Part shown: piece after piece, positions 17,332-26,478 of the stretch | Position numbering within the stretch: position 1 is the stretch's first letter | Layout: every line of letters begins with the position of its first letter | NCBI RefSeq assembly: GCF_004403985.1 | Contig: NZ_SOHL01000008.1 | Span: 124,001 to 188,000, forward strand | Length of the DNA stretch: 64,000 nt | Direction of reading: 5' to 3' | From: Cryobacterium gelidum | GTDB taxonomy: Bacteria > Actinomycetota > Actinomycetes > Actinomycetales > Microbacteriaceae | The notes under the pieces: generated by a model | What the model was told of the DNA's origin: nothing | What the model saw: only the letters and a program-made list of their open reading frames with translations | Database searches by the model: none | Translations under genes and position numbers: made by a program

Positions 17332-18360
17332 ATGGCTCTAGTAAGCCTGAGGAATGTCAGCAAGGTGTACCCGCCCGCGAGCAAGGGTGCACCGAGTGTC
17401 ACGGCGATCGACTCGGTCAGTCTCGACGTGGAGGCCGGGGACATCTACGGGATCATCGGATACTCCGGTGCCGGTAAGAGCACCCTTGTGCGACTCGTGA
17501 ATGCTCTCGAACATTCAACGAGCGGCGAGATCATCGTCGACGGGCAGGATATCGCCGTGCTGTCGGAGCGCGAGCTGCGCAAGGTGCGCCTGGGCATCGG
17601 CATGATCTTTCAACAGTTCAACCTGCTCGGCTCTCGCACGGTAGCGCGCAACGTGGCCTACCCGCTCGAAGTGGCCGGGCATCCCAAGGAGCAGCGCGCC
17701 GCCCGGGTGGCTGAACTGCTCGACTTCGTCGGCCTCGCCGACAAGGCCGGGTCCTTCCCCGACCAGCTTTCCGGCGGTCAGAAGCAGCGCGTGGGTATCG
17801 CTCGCGCCCTCGCCACCCAGCCGAGCATCCTGCTCGCTGACGAGGCCACGAGCGCGCTCGACCCGGAAACCACGCACGAGGTACTCGCTCTGCTGAAACG
17901 GGTGAATGCGGAATTCGGAGTCACCATCATCGTGATCACCCACGAAATGGACGTCATCCAGACCATCGCGACCAAGGTTGCCGTGATGGACCAAGGCCGG
18001 GTCATCGAGCGCGGGCCCGTCTTTGACGTGTTCTCGAACCCGCAAGCCGCGGCATCCGCTCGCTTCGTCTCGACCGTGGTCAAGGGGGTGCCGTCTGCGG
18101 CCGAACTCGCCGTGCTGCGCGAGCGGCACACGGGCCGCATCGTGACGCTCGCCTTCCGCGACAGCGCGGTTGACCAGACGGCCGTTTTCGGTGAGCTCGC
18201 ACGGGCCGGAGTGGCGTTCGAGGTCGTTTACGGCGGCATCAATGAGATCCAGGGGCGCCCGTTCGGGCATCTCACGCTCGCGCTTTCCGGCGCCGACCCG
18301 GTCATCGACCAGGTACTCGCCCACATTCGAACGCTCACGACCGTCACGGAGGTGCGCTGA
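17332..18360 (+). CDS. metN: Methionine ABC transporter ATP-binding protein
   Basis: 342 residues. Walker A GYSGAGKST, Q-loop MIFQQFNLL, signature LSGGQKQR, Walker B ILLADEATSALD and switch THEMD are all present. The C-terminal 90 residues (about 250-342, RIVTLAFRDSAVDQTAV) form the NIL/ACT-like regulatory domain that senses methionine in MetN proteins. Ribosome binding site GAGGAAC. metI starts one base after the stop. Confidence 0.95.
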   Translation: MALVSLRNVSKVYPPASKGAPSVTAIDSVSLDVEAGDIYGIIGYSGAGKSTLVRLVNALEHSTSGEIIVDGQDIAVLSERELRKVRLGIGMIFQQFNLLGSRTVARNVAYPLEVAGHPKEQRAARVAELLDFVGLADKAGSFPDQLSGGQKQRVGIARALATQPSILLADEATSALDPETTHEVLALLKRVNAEFGVTIIVITHEMDVIQTIATKVAVMDQGRVIERGPVFDVFSNPQAAASARFVSTVVKGVPSAAELAVLRERHTGRIVTLAFRDSAVDQTAVFGELARAGVAFEVVYGGINEIQGRPFGHLTLALSGADPVIDQVLAHIRTLTTVTEVR

Positions 18361-18361
18361 T

Positions 18362-19021
18362 ATGGATGCACTCATCGACCTGCTGCCCGAACTGTGGACG
18401 GCCACCTACGAGACTCTCTATATTGTCGCGCTCACCCTGTTCTTCGGCGGCCTCGGCGGCCTGCTGGTCGGCCTCGGGCTCTACCTCACCCGCGCGGGCA
18501 GCATCCTTGAGAACAAGCCGCTTTTTTTCGTGCTCAACCTGCTGGTCAACTTCATACGCCCGATTCCATTCATCATTTTTCTCGCCGCGGCGCAACCGCT
18601 CGCCCGGGCCGTCACCGGCAGCGGCATCGGCAACAATGCGATCATCTTCACGATCGCCCTCGCGGCGTCCTTCGCCATGGCCCGCATTGTGGAGCAGAAC
18701 CTGCTCACCGTGACGCCCGGTGTGATCGACGCCGCCCGAAGCGTCGGCGCCGGGCCGATTCGCATCATCTTCACGGTATTGTTGCCGGAGGCCCTGGGCC
18801 CCCTCATTCTGGGGTATACATTTATTTTCGTGGCGTTGGTGGATATGTCGGCCGTCGCCGGTTACGTCGGTGGCGGGGGCCTGGGTAATTTCGCGCTGCT
18901 CTATGGCTATCGTCAGTTCAACCCCATCGTGACCTGGGCGGCCGTGCTGCTTATCATCGTGCTGGTGCAGTTCGTGCAGTTCTTTGGAAATTATCTAGCC
19001 CGGAAGGCCCTGCGCCGTTAA
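18362..19021 (+). CDS. metI: Methionine ABC transporter permease
   Basis: 219 residues from ATG 18362, one base after the metN stop. Five or so membrane segments; the EAA-type coupling loop is ARSVGAGPIRIIFTVLLPEALGPL. MDALIDLLPELWTATYETLYIV is a typical MetI start, and the family block VAGYVGGGGLGNFALLYGY is present. Forms the MetNI channel with MetQ. Confidence 0.95.
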   Translation: MDALIDLLPELWTATYETLYIVALTLFFGGLGGLLVGLGLYLTRAGSILENKPLFFVLNLLVNFIRPIPFIIFLAAAQPLARAVTGSGIGNNAIIFTIALAASFAMARIVEQNLLTVTPGVIDAARSVGAGPIRIIFTVLLPEALGPLILGYTFIFVALVDMSAVAGYVGGGGLGNFALLYGYRQFNPIVTWAAVLLIIVLVQFVQFFGNYLARKALRR

Positions 19022-19201
19022 ATGAGGTAAATCCTCACGATCCATTCAGCGTTTGTATACCGCTCGTTTACCTGGCAGATCACTGACGGACACCTCATGC
19101 CACGACTGTTCTGCTGAGGCCGGTGTTTCGGTTGTTGTGAACGCTGACGCGCCAAATGCGAAAGTCCTCAAACCCAATTCCTGAAGGTTTCGAGGAGTAC
19201 C

Positions 19202-19756
19202 GTGTCGACGAGCGCCAGCGTCGTTTTTTCCGCCTTTATCTCGGCTACCGACCCGCGACTGCAGGGTTGGCTCTCGCACCGAGGCAATCTGCAAGCAAAT
19301 GAGTACGCTTCCGATCGCGTGGTGCGTTCCCCGAGCAGCCGCGATTCCCGCGGCGAAACGGCCAACGATCGCGGCCACGCTCCCCAAGCGGGCATCTGGC
19401 GCCTCCTCGCGCCGAATGGCCGTGAGATCGGCCGCAGTTCATCTGTGTACGGCGCTTTCACCGTGGCGCAAACTCACGTGCTTGACTTGCAAACTCGGGT
19501 GGACCGGATGGTGGCAACGACCGTCACAGGCCCGTCAGCGGGCACCCACGGTTGGGTCATGTCCGTCGACGACATTTCGGTGATGACCAGTGGCCGATGG
19601 TACGGCACGACCTCAACGACCAAAGATGCCTGTGCGGGCGCCCGGGAGGCGTTCCGAAACGCCTTGGTGATGGCCGACGCCCGTCGTTTGATGCCGTCGG
19701 GCGCACGCCGACCTCGCCTTCCGAGCAGCACTCCCCACCTCGCCGGTAGCTGGTAA
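19202..19756 (+). CDS. Small protein with a DUF1508-like segment
   Basis: 184 residues from GTG 19202 after a GAGGAG site. The region around 65-110 (GIWRLLAPNGREIGRSSSVYGAF) resembles the short DUF1508/YegP motif (W-R-L-x-A-x-N-G-x-x-I), and a second weaker copy follows (WYGTTSTTKDACAGAREAFRNAL). The rest is not recognised. It has no signal peptide. The stop overlaps the next start by one base, so it belongs to the transglycosylase-kinase operon. Confidence 0.6.
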   Translation: MSTSASVVFSAFISATDPRLQGWLSHRGNLQANEYASDRVVRSPSSRDSRGETANDRGHAPQAGIWRLLAPNGREIGRSSSVYGAFTVAQTHVLDLQTRVDRMVATTVTGPSAGTHGWVMSVDDISVMTSGRWYGTTSTTKDACAGAREAFRNALVMADARRLMPSGARRPRLPSSTPHLAGSW

Positions 19757-20550
19757 TGCCACGGGTAGCGTGGGTGGAGTGGGTGCCCCTGTGCTTGGTG
19801 CTGGCACTGGCGGCGTGGCTCGCGGGCGAAGCTGTCAGCACTGCTCAACCGGAGTCGACCCGGTCCGGGGCGTCGACGGAGGCCCACCGGGTCGCCGAGC
19901 AGCCTGCACTCGTGCTTCCCGCGCCGCCACCCACCGGATCGCCTCTGACAAGTGAACCGCCCTCGGCGACGGCTGGCCTAAGTTCCACGGCGGCCATGGT
20001 CTCGAAGGAATGGGCCGCCTCGGCGGCGGCGGCAACCGGCATACCGCTCCGCGCGCTGCTCGGGTACGCCGGTGCGGAGCTGCGGCTGGCACGGGAACAG
20101 CCAGGGTGCGGGCTCGGCTGGGCCACCCTGGCGGCGCTCGGCTCGATCGAGTCCGATCACGGCAGGAACAGGGGCTCCGCGATCGATGCCGGCGGCACTA
20201 CGGTGCCGGGAGTTTTCGGTCCGGTCCTCGACGGCACGACCTACGCAGCCTTCCGCGACACCGACACGGGGACACTGGACGGCAACCCGCGGTGGGACCG
20301 GGCTGTGGGACCCCTGCAATTCATCCCGGCGACCTGGGCCATCTGGGGTGCCGATGGAAACGCAGACGGTGTTGCCGACCCCCAACAGATCGACGACGCT
20401 GCACTCGCAGCCGGACGGTATCTTTGTGACACGGGCGATCTCTCGACGGCGTCATCGTGGCGTTTAGCCATCTACTCCTACAACCATGTCGACAGCTACG
20501 TAGATCTGGTGGCTGCCACGGCAAACAGCTACACCGAGCGGATGCCATGA
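19756..20550 (+). CDS. Exported lytic transglycosylase-like protein
   Basis: 264 residues: N-terminal membrane/signal segment (VEWVPLCLVLALAAWLAGEAV), a Pro/Ala/Thr-rich linker, then an MltB-like lytic transglycosylase domain from about 115. LAALGSIESDHG carries the catalytic Glu, followed by VGPLQFIPATWAIWG and AIYSYNHVDSYV. Enzymes of this type cleave peptidoglycan glycan strands. It sits between the DUF1508-like gene (1-bp overlap) and the PASTA kinase (4-bp overlap), pointing to a cell-wall function of the operon. Confidence 0.88.
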   Translation: MPRVAWVEWVPLCLVLALAAWLAGEAVSTAQPESTRSGASTEAHRVAEQPALVLPAPPPTGSPLTSEPPSATAGLSSTAAMVSKEWAASAAAATGIPLRALLGYAGAELRLAREQPGCGLGWATLAALGSIESDHGRNRGSAIDAGGTTVPGVFGPVLDGTTYAAFRDTDTGTLDGNPRWDRAVGPLQFIPATWAIWGADGNADGVADPQQIDDAALAAGRYLCDTGDLSTASSWRLAIYSYNHVDSYVDLVAATANSYTERMP

Positions 20551-22325
20551 GCGCCCCGGTCGCCGGCCTCATCTCCGCGCGGTTCCGGCTGGGCGCGCTG
20601 CTCGGAACCGGGGGATCGGCGTCGGTCTTCTCAGCCATCGACATCCGCTCTGGTGATGCCGTTGCCCTCAAAGTACTTCACCCTGAACTGTCACACTCCC
20701 CGCGACTTCGAGAAGCATTCTTTCGAGAGGCTCGGGCGGTCGAACGTGTGCGGCATGCGAACATCGTCGCGGTGTTGGGCGTCGGCATGCACGACGAAGA
20801 GGGGGAGCCACTCGCCTGGATCGCGCTCGAGCTTGCCCCGGGCGAGACTCTGGCCGAGTATGTCGGGCACCACGGTCCGCTTTCGGTAGCGAACGCCCTC
20901 ACCCTGGCCACCGCCGTGCTGCGAGGCCTCGCAGCGACCCATAACGTCGGCCTGATCCACCGCGATGTGTCCCCGGCTAACATCATGATCGCCGTAGCGG
21001 CCGATGGCGCTTTGAATGTGGCCGGGGTGCGCCTTCTGGATTTCGGCCTGGCCGACACCGCCGGGCGGGCCGCGACCGGTTCGAATGTTCTCCGTAGCGA
21101 GCCCGCTGGGACGGGGGAGGCTGCCGGCGTGCTCGGGAGCGTGAACTACATGTCGCCGGAACAAGCGGCCGGGATCCCCGTCGATGAGAGAGGAGACCTA
21201 TACCAGCTCGGAGGGGTGCTGTACTTCGCGCTGACAGCCCGCGCGCCGTTCCCGCGCGACTCAGCGGGCGCCGTCACTCGGGCTCATTCGATCACTCCAC
21301 CGCCGGTACCCTCGGTCACACGGCGGGGAATTCCGAAGGGAGTGGACCGGATCGTCGTGCGAGCGCTCCTTAAAAACCGCGAGGATCGCTTTGCTTCCGC
21401 CGCCGAGATGCAGGACGCGATTTTCCTTCTCGATGCAACACCCGAACCGTGGGATACCGGCGCCCTGCTCGGGGACGATTTCACGCGCCGGTTCGACGCG
21501 CGCACCGCCCCGAGCGGAGACGGTGAAGCGGATGACCGCACCACCGTACTGCCCGCTGCAGCGCGGCCCAGCACCATGCTGCCCCTCATTCCCCGCGTTC
21601 CGACGGTGTCCACGGCGCCCGTGCCGGCAAGGCGTCGAGCCCGCACCGGTCCGGCAGACGGCTGGCTGGCGCTAGCACTGGTTGTCGGAGTCGTGGCGGC
21701 TGGGTGGGTGGCCGCCGCTGGCGCGAGCGCCGGGTCATCCATCGCCGTGCGCAGTACTCCGTCGCCCGCGGTCAGCCCTGTGCCGACTCCGAGCACGAAA
21801 TCGCCCAAACCGCATCCGACGCCCGTCGACGTTGTCGACACTGCCGTGCTGGTACCCGAGCTCAGCATGATGTCCCTCGGCGAGGCCCGGGTCGCTCTTG
21901 AAAAGATCGGCTTGCGGCTCGGCGCTCTGACAACGCTGGAGTCGGTGCGCCTGGGCGACACCGTTCTCACCCTCCAGCCCAGTCCCGGGTCGTGGCTGGC
22001 GCCGGGCGACGCCGTTGACCTGATCGTGGCCTCCGGCTCCAACCGCGTTCCCGCGACGACGGGTCTGACCCAGGCTGAAGGCGTGGCCGCCGTGCAAAAC
22101 GCGGGCTTCGTGGTGGTCGTCGATATTCGTGCTGATGCTTCCGCGGTGCCGGGTACGGTACTGGCCAGCCTGCCAGGGGAGACCGCGGTGCTGCGCCTCG
22201 GCACGACCGTATCGATCACTGTGGCCGGAGCAGCAGCCGCGCCGCCAACGAGTACTCCGTCGGCTGTTCCGGGACCAACCGATACTCCCCAACCCACCCC
22301 AGCACCGACCGCCGCTACTAAATAG
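20547..22325 (+). CDS. PASTA-domain Ser/Thr protein kinase (PknB-like)
   Basis: 592 residues from ATG 20547 (ATGA overlap with the transglycosylase). Cytoplasmic kinase domain about 10-285: glycine loop GTGGSASV, ATP Lys42 (ALKVLHPE), catalytic loop HRDVSPANI (Asp140) and DFG at 165-167. The Lys that normally follows in HRDVKP is Ser142 here. A Pro/Thr linker leads to one membrane segment (GWLALALVVGVVAAGWVAAA, about 372-392), and two PASTA repeats follow outside (VPELSMMSLGEARVALEKIG and VPATTGLTQAEGVAAVQNAG). PASTA kinases sense muropeptides or lipid II and tune wall synthesis. Confidence 0.9.
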   Translation: MSAPVAGLISARFRLGALLGTGGSASVFSAIDIRSGDAVALKVLHPELSHSPRLREAFFREARAVERVRHANIVAVLGVGMHDEEGEPLAWIALELAPGETLAEYVGHHGPLSVANALTLATAVLRGLAATHNVGLIHRDVSPANIMIAVAADGALNVAGVRLLDFGLADTAGRAATGSNVLRSEPAGTGEAAGVLGSVNYMSPEQAAGIPVDERGDLYQLGGVLYFALTARAPFPRDSAGAVTRAHSITPPPVPSVTRRGIPKGVDRIVVRALLKNREDRFASAAEMQDAIFLLDATPEPWDTGALLGDDFTRRFDARTAPSGDGEADDRTTVLPAAARPSTMLPLIPRVPTVSTAPVPARRRARTGPADGWLALALVVGVVAAGWVAAAGASAGSSIAVRSTPSPAVSPVPTPSTKSPKPHPTPVDVVDTAVLVPELSMMSLGEARVALEKIGLRLGALTTLESVRLGDTVLTLQPSPGSWLAPGDAVDLIVASGSNRVPATTGLTQAEGVAAVQNAGFVVVVDIRADASAVPGTVLASLPGETAVLRLGTTVSITVAGAAAAPPTSTPSAVPGPTDTPQPTPAPTAATK

Positions 22326-22487
22326 GGGTAGACCCCAGATTTTACGCCAAGCTGACAGGTCGCGTCCACGCCTTGGTCGCCAAATCGACACCACGAATTC
22401 ACTTAGCAACTCAAATATGTGACAGGTGTGTGAGCCGTCACCGCGGTTCTGCCCTTTCGTTTTCCGTCTCGTATCAAGGATCAACTC

Positions 22488-23528
22488 ATGCCACATACCA
22501 CGTTCGCCTCGATGTCCTCGCGCTCGGCGCCGGACGCCGAGACGCTTCCCGTCGAGACGGAGACTCGGCGCTCGCTGATTTCCCGACCGTCGGTGTCGGA
22601 CAGGGTGTTCCGCTCCGTGGCATTCACTGCGGGACTCATCACGGTCGCCATCATGCTCGCTGTGGGAGTTTTCCTTTCCTTCAGAGCCTCGGATGCACTC
22701 GGAGTCGCCGGTCTCTCGTTTCTCACGGAGCAGGATTGGGCTCCGGAGTCGCAGACCTTCGGCATCGCCGCCGTGCTTTTTGGTACCATTACCATCGCCC
22801 TGATCGCGATGTGCGTGGCCGTGCCGCTCGCCGTCGGGACCGCCTTGCTCATCTCCGAAGTTGCTCAAGGGCGGCTGCGCGCCACTCTGGTCACGCTGGT
22901 GGACTTGATGGCAGCCGTGCCCAGCGTGGTTTTCGGACTCTGGGGTGTCTTCTTTTTGCAGGCCAACGTCATCCCGGTGGCCCGGTGGATCTCCACCTAC
23001 TTCGACTGGATCCCGTTTTTTCGAGTTCAGGACGCGACCGGCCACGCTCTCACCGAAGCCAGTGCCTTCACGTCCTCTGCGCTCATCGCCGGTATCGTCG
23101 TGGGACTCATGGTCGTCCCCACCCAAACTTCGGTCATGCGGGAGGCTTTCTCACAGGCCCCAATCGGTGAGCGTGAAGCGGCCTTCGCTCTCGGCTCCAC
23201 TCGTTGGGGAATGATCGGGGCCGTGGTGTTGCCCTTTGGTCGTGGCGGTATTATCGGCGGCACGATGCTTGGCCTCGGCCGTGCTCTCGGTGAGACCATC
23301 GCGGTTTACATGATCATTTCGCCGATCTTCACCATCAATTGGGAGGTGTTGAAGACCGGCACGAACTCCGTCTCCGCACTCATCGCCCTGCGTTATGGCG
23401 AGTCCAGCTCGTTTGGCCTTTCGGCGCTGATGGCGGCCGGGCTCGTCCTGTTCCTGATCACGCTCGTGATCAACTTCACGGCCTCGTCGATTGTGGCGCG
23501 ATCCCGATCCGGGGCGGAGAGCAACTGA
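22488..23528 (+). CDS. pstC: Phosphate-type ABC transporter permease PstC
   Basis: 346 residues with six predicted membrane segments. The binding-protein-dependent transport domain has the loop EREAAFALGSTRWGMIGAVVLP, and PSVVFGLWGVF and GRALGETIAVYMI are PstC signatures. First gene of the large operon running to 36765, after 162 bases of non-coding sequence in which I could not find a convincing Pho box. The stop overlaps pstA by one base. Confidence 0.93.
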   Translation: MPHTTFASMSSRSAPDAETLPVETETRRSLISRPSVSDRVFRSVAFTAGLITVAIMLAVGVFLSFRASDALGVAGLSFLTEQDWAPESQTFGIAAVLFGTITIALIAMCVAVPLAVGTALLISEVAQGRLRATLVTLVDLMAAVPSVVFGLWGVFFLQANVIPVARWISTYFDWIPFFRVQDATGHALTEASAFTSSALIAGIVVGLMVVPTQTSVMREAFSQAPIGEREAAFALGSTRWGMIGAVVLPFGRGGIIGGTMLGLGRALGETIAVYMIISPIFTINWEVLKTGTNSVSALIALRYGESSSFGLSALMAAGLVLFLITLVINFTASSIVARSRSGAESN

Positions 23529-24817
23529 TGACCATTCTTCTCGACTCCATTGGCATGGATAGCCCGGACCCCAGCGACACGATCGACCCCCAAACCCACA
23601 CCACGACGATCCCGTCGTCAGCGGGCATTCCCGTCGGACCGCGACGCCGCGTGCGCGGCGCACGTCTTGATGACCGGTTCAACGTGCTCGGCGCAGCGGC
23701 CGCAGGCATCGCGGTCGCGGTACTGCTCTTTGGGTGGTTCACTCCGCTTTCCGGCGGAGTCGGGTGGCTGCTCGTGGCGTACCTGACCTTCATCGGCTTC
23801 TATGCCCTGCTGGTGAGTTTCGCCAGCGATTGGCAGGAGGTCAAGGACCGGGTGATGGCGGTACTGCTCGCGAGTGCCGGGGTGCTGCTCTTCGGCGCGC
23901 TTGTCTTCGTCGTCGCGTTCACCCTCGTGCGCGGCCAGGAGGCATTGCCCCACCTGAACTTCTTCACCCAGAGCATGGAGCTCGCCGGCCCGCTGGACGG
24001 GCTGGACGTCGGCGGTATCGTGCACGCGATTCTGGGAACGCTCATGCAGATTTCGATGGCCCTCGCCGTCACGATCCCGCTGGGAATCATGACGGCGCTT
24101 TTCCTCAACGAGGTTGGTGGCAAGTTCGCTCGCTTTGTGCGCACCATTTCGGATGCGATGACCGCTCTCCCGTCCATCGTTGCCGGACTCTTCGTCTACT
24201 CCGCGATCATTGTGCTGATCACTCACCAGCGATCGGGTTTCGCCGCGGCTATGGCGATCACGGTGATGATGCTGCCCATTGTCATCCGGGCATCCGATAT
24301 CGTGCTTCGACTCGTCGCGGGCAATCTTCGCGAGGCCGCCTACGCCCTCGGGTCGACCCGGTGGCGCACGGTGTGGCACGTCGTGCTGCCCACCGCTCGA
24401 CCGGGGCTGGCCACGGCCGTGATTCTCGGTACCGCGCGCGGGATCGGCGAGACCAGCCCGGTGCTGCTGACTTCCGGGGTGACGGCTGTCGTGAACTGGA
24501 ACCCGTTCGAGGGTCCAATGATCTCCCTGCCCCTGCAGGTTTTCGATTTCATCAAGTCCCCGGAACCCAACATGATCGCCCGAGGCTTCGGATCAGCGGC
24601 CGTCTTGATCCTGTTGGTGCTGGCCCTGTTTGCCATCGCGCGGGTCATCGGAGGAAAGGGCCCTGGCCAGCTGGGCCGCCGGCAGCAGCAGCGGGTTGTT
24701 GCGGCATCCGCTCGCGACCTGCAACGCATCACCGTCAACGGCGTTCGCCGAGCCCGCCTCCATGTACCCCCATCTCTACCACCATCAGACCTCAACGCGA
24801 AGGAGACGTCTTCGTGA
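23528..24817 (+). CDS. pstA: Phosphate-type ABC transporter permease PstA
   Basis: 429 residues from ATG 23528 (TGATG overlap with pstC). A 50-residue hydrophilic N-terminus and two extra hydrophobic segments (about 55-75, 80-100) precede the usual six-helix PstA core. The coupling loop is REAAYALGSTRWRTVWHVVLP, with PSIVAGLFVYS and GTARGIGETSPVLLTSG. It is longer than typical PstA (about 280-300). The C-terminus ends in a 50-residue basic/Ser-rich tail. Overlaps pstS by 4 bp. Confidence 0.92.
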   Translation: MTILLDSIGMDSPDPSDTIDPQTHTTTIPSSAGIPVGPRRRVRGARLDDRFNVLGAAAAGIAVAVLLFGWFTPLSGGVGWLLVAYLTFIGFYALLVSFASDWQEVKDRVMAVLLASAGVLLFGALVFVVAFTLVRGQEALPHLNFFTQSMELAGPLDGLDVGGIVHAILGTLMQISMALAVTIPLGIMTALFLNEVGGKFARFVRTISDAMTALPSIVAGLFVYSAIIVLITHQRSGFAAAMAITVMMLPIVIRASDIVLRLVAGNLREAAYALGSTRWRTVWHVVLPTARPGLATAVILGTARGIGETSPVLLTSGVTAVVNWNPFEGPMISLPLQVFDFIKSPEPNMIARGFGSAAVLILLVLALFAIARVIGGKGPGQLGRRQQQRVVAASARDLQRITVNGVRRARLHVPPSLPPSDLNAKETSS

Positions 24818-26478
24818 CGCGCCATTCCCGCCGGATTCCCGCCATCCGCGCCCTTATTGCCCTCACCATTGTGATGACCAGCGTGCTCGGCGCCGTGCCA
24901 GCCCAGGCCGTGAGCTATGACCCCATCACCGGCACCGGTTCCACCTGGTCGCAGAACGCGCTCGACCAGTGGCGTAAGAACGTAGCTTCCAACTATGGGA
25001 TGACCGTCAACTATTCGGGGGTCGGTTCGTCGGCCGGCCGACGAGACTTCGTCGCTGGCAGTGTCGACTTCGCCGTGAGTGAGATTCCGTTCCAAATTAA
25101 GCCGGAAGACAACTCGGCCCCCGAGGTTCCCTCTCGGGGTTACGCGTACATGCCGATCGTCGCCGGTGGCTCCTCGTTTATGTACAACCTCAAGATCGGC
25201 GGGACGCGCGTGTCGAACCTGCGTCTGAGTGGCGAGGTCATCACCAAGATCTTCACGGGTGTCATCACCAAGTGGAACGATCCGGCGATCCAGACCGACA
25301 ACCCCGGCCTGGCGATGCCCGGCAAAGGAATCGTGCCCGTGGTGCGCTCCGACGGTTCCGGCTCGACCGCCCAGTTCAGCCTCTGGATGTCGAAGCAGCA
25401 TCCCGCCCTGTGGAACGCCTTCTGCAAATCGGTGGGCCGGGCAACGCCCTGCGGGCTGACCTCGCAATTCCCGACTTTTGGCAACGCCAAGGCCCAAAGT
25501 GGATCTTCCGGCGTGGCCGGCTACGTCAGCCAGGACTATGGCGAAGGAGCCATCACCTACGTGGAGTACTCTTACGCCCTCGAAGCCGGTTTTCCGGTGG
25601 CCAAGGTTCTCAACTCGGCAGGCTACTACGTGGAGCCCACCGCCGACTCGGTCGCCGTCGCCCTGCTGCAGGCGAAGATCAAGACGGATGTCCCCAACAC
25701 CAGCCCCGACTACCTGACCCAGATCCTCGATGGCGTCTACAACAACCCCGACGCCCGCAGCTACCCGCTGTCGAGCTATTCGTACATGATCGTGCCAACA
25801 GCGGTCGGTGGTGTCTTCACCGAGAAGAAGGGCCTCACCCTCGGAGCCTTCGCAAACTACATGCTCTGCGAGGGGCAGCAACAAGCCGAGGCGCTCGGCT
25901 ACTCTCCGCTGCCGATGAACCTCGTCGCTGCCGGGTTTGATCAGATCAAACGCGTGCCCGGGGCGGACGTCTCGGGTGTGGATATCAACAAGTGCAACAA
26001 CCCCACATTCAAACCCGGTGACTCACTATCCAGCAACCAGCTTGCCGTGACAGCCGCACAACCGGCCGAGTGCGACAAGGTCGGCACCAGCCAGTGCACG
26101 ACCGGCACCGCTGGCGCGATCGCTGACACTCCCACGTCCGGCACCGGCACCGGCGGCTCCGCCACGGGCGGCAGCCCTGCTGCTGGGGAAGCAGTTTCCG
26201 GACCCGTGGGAGCTGCTGCGCCCGGCAGCGAAGCGGGTGCCGTAGCCGCCGTGTACGACGAAAACGGTGCCCTGGTCTCCGGCGGCACCGCCGCCGGCGC
26301 CGGCTCCAGCTTCGCGGGAACAGCAGTGGCCGCACCATTCACGCTCCCCGACAACGGTTGGGGGGCCCAGCAATCCATCATGCTTTTTGCCGGAATTCTT
26401 TTGGTCGGTTTGGCCGTGCTGCCGCCGGTGCTCGGGCAGCGGCTGAAACCGCTCGTCGCGAAAGCAGGCAAAAAATGA
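24814..26478 (+). CDS. pstS: PstS-like phosphate-binding protein, C-terminally membrane anchored
   Basis: 554 residues from GTG 24814 (AAGGAGACG site, GTGA overlap with pstA). Signal peptide (IRALIALTIVMTSVLGAVPAQA), not a lipobox. The PstS core begins ITGTGSTWSQNALDQW and has GVGSSAGRRDFVAGSVDFAVSE and VVRSDGSGSTAQF (178-186), matching the phosphate loops. By eye, the family Asp of GASD is Glu90 here. A Gly/Ala/Thr-rich linker (about 415-510) leads to LPDNG (511-515), a hydrophobic segment and a basic tail: a C-terminal anchor resembling a degenerate sorting signal. Overlaps the next gene by 4 bp. Confidence 0.88.
   Translation: MTRHSRRIPAIRALIALTIVMTSVLGAVPAQAVSYDPITGTGSTWSQNALDQWRKNVASNYGMTVNYSGVGSSAGRRDFVAGSVDFAVSEIPFQIKPEDNSAPEVPSRGYAYMPIVAGGSSFMYNLKIGGTRVSNLRLSGEVITKIFTGVITKWNDPAIQTDNPGLAMPGKGIVPVVRSDGSGSTAQFSLWMSKQHPALWNAFCKSVGRATPCGLTSQFPTFGNAKAQSGSSGVAGYVSQDYGEGAITYVEYSYALEAGFPVAKVLNSAGYYVEPTADSVAVALLQAKIKTDVPNTSPDYLTQILDGVYNNPDARSYPLSSYSYMIVPTAVGGVFTEKKGLTLGAFANYMLCEGQQQAEALGYSPLPMNLVAAGFDQIKRVPGADVSGVDINKCNNPTFKPGDSLSSNQLAVTAAQPAECDKVGTSQCTTGTAGAIADTPTSGTGTGGSATGGSPAAGEAVSGPVGAAAPGSEAGAVAAVYDENGALVSGGTAAGAGSSFAGTAVAAPFTLPDNGWGAQQSIMLFAGILLVGLAVLPPVLGQRLKPLVAKAGKK

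Noticed and set aside
22326..22487. PhoP/Pho box upstream of pstC
   Set aside because: I looked for GTTCAC-type direct repeats and found only a single weak resemblance (AATTCACTT), not a spaced repeat.
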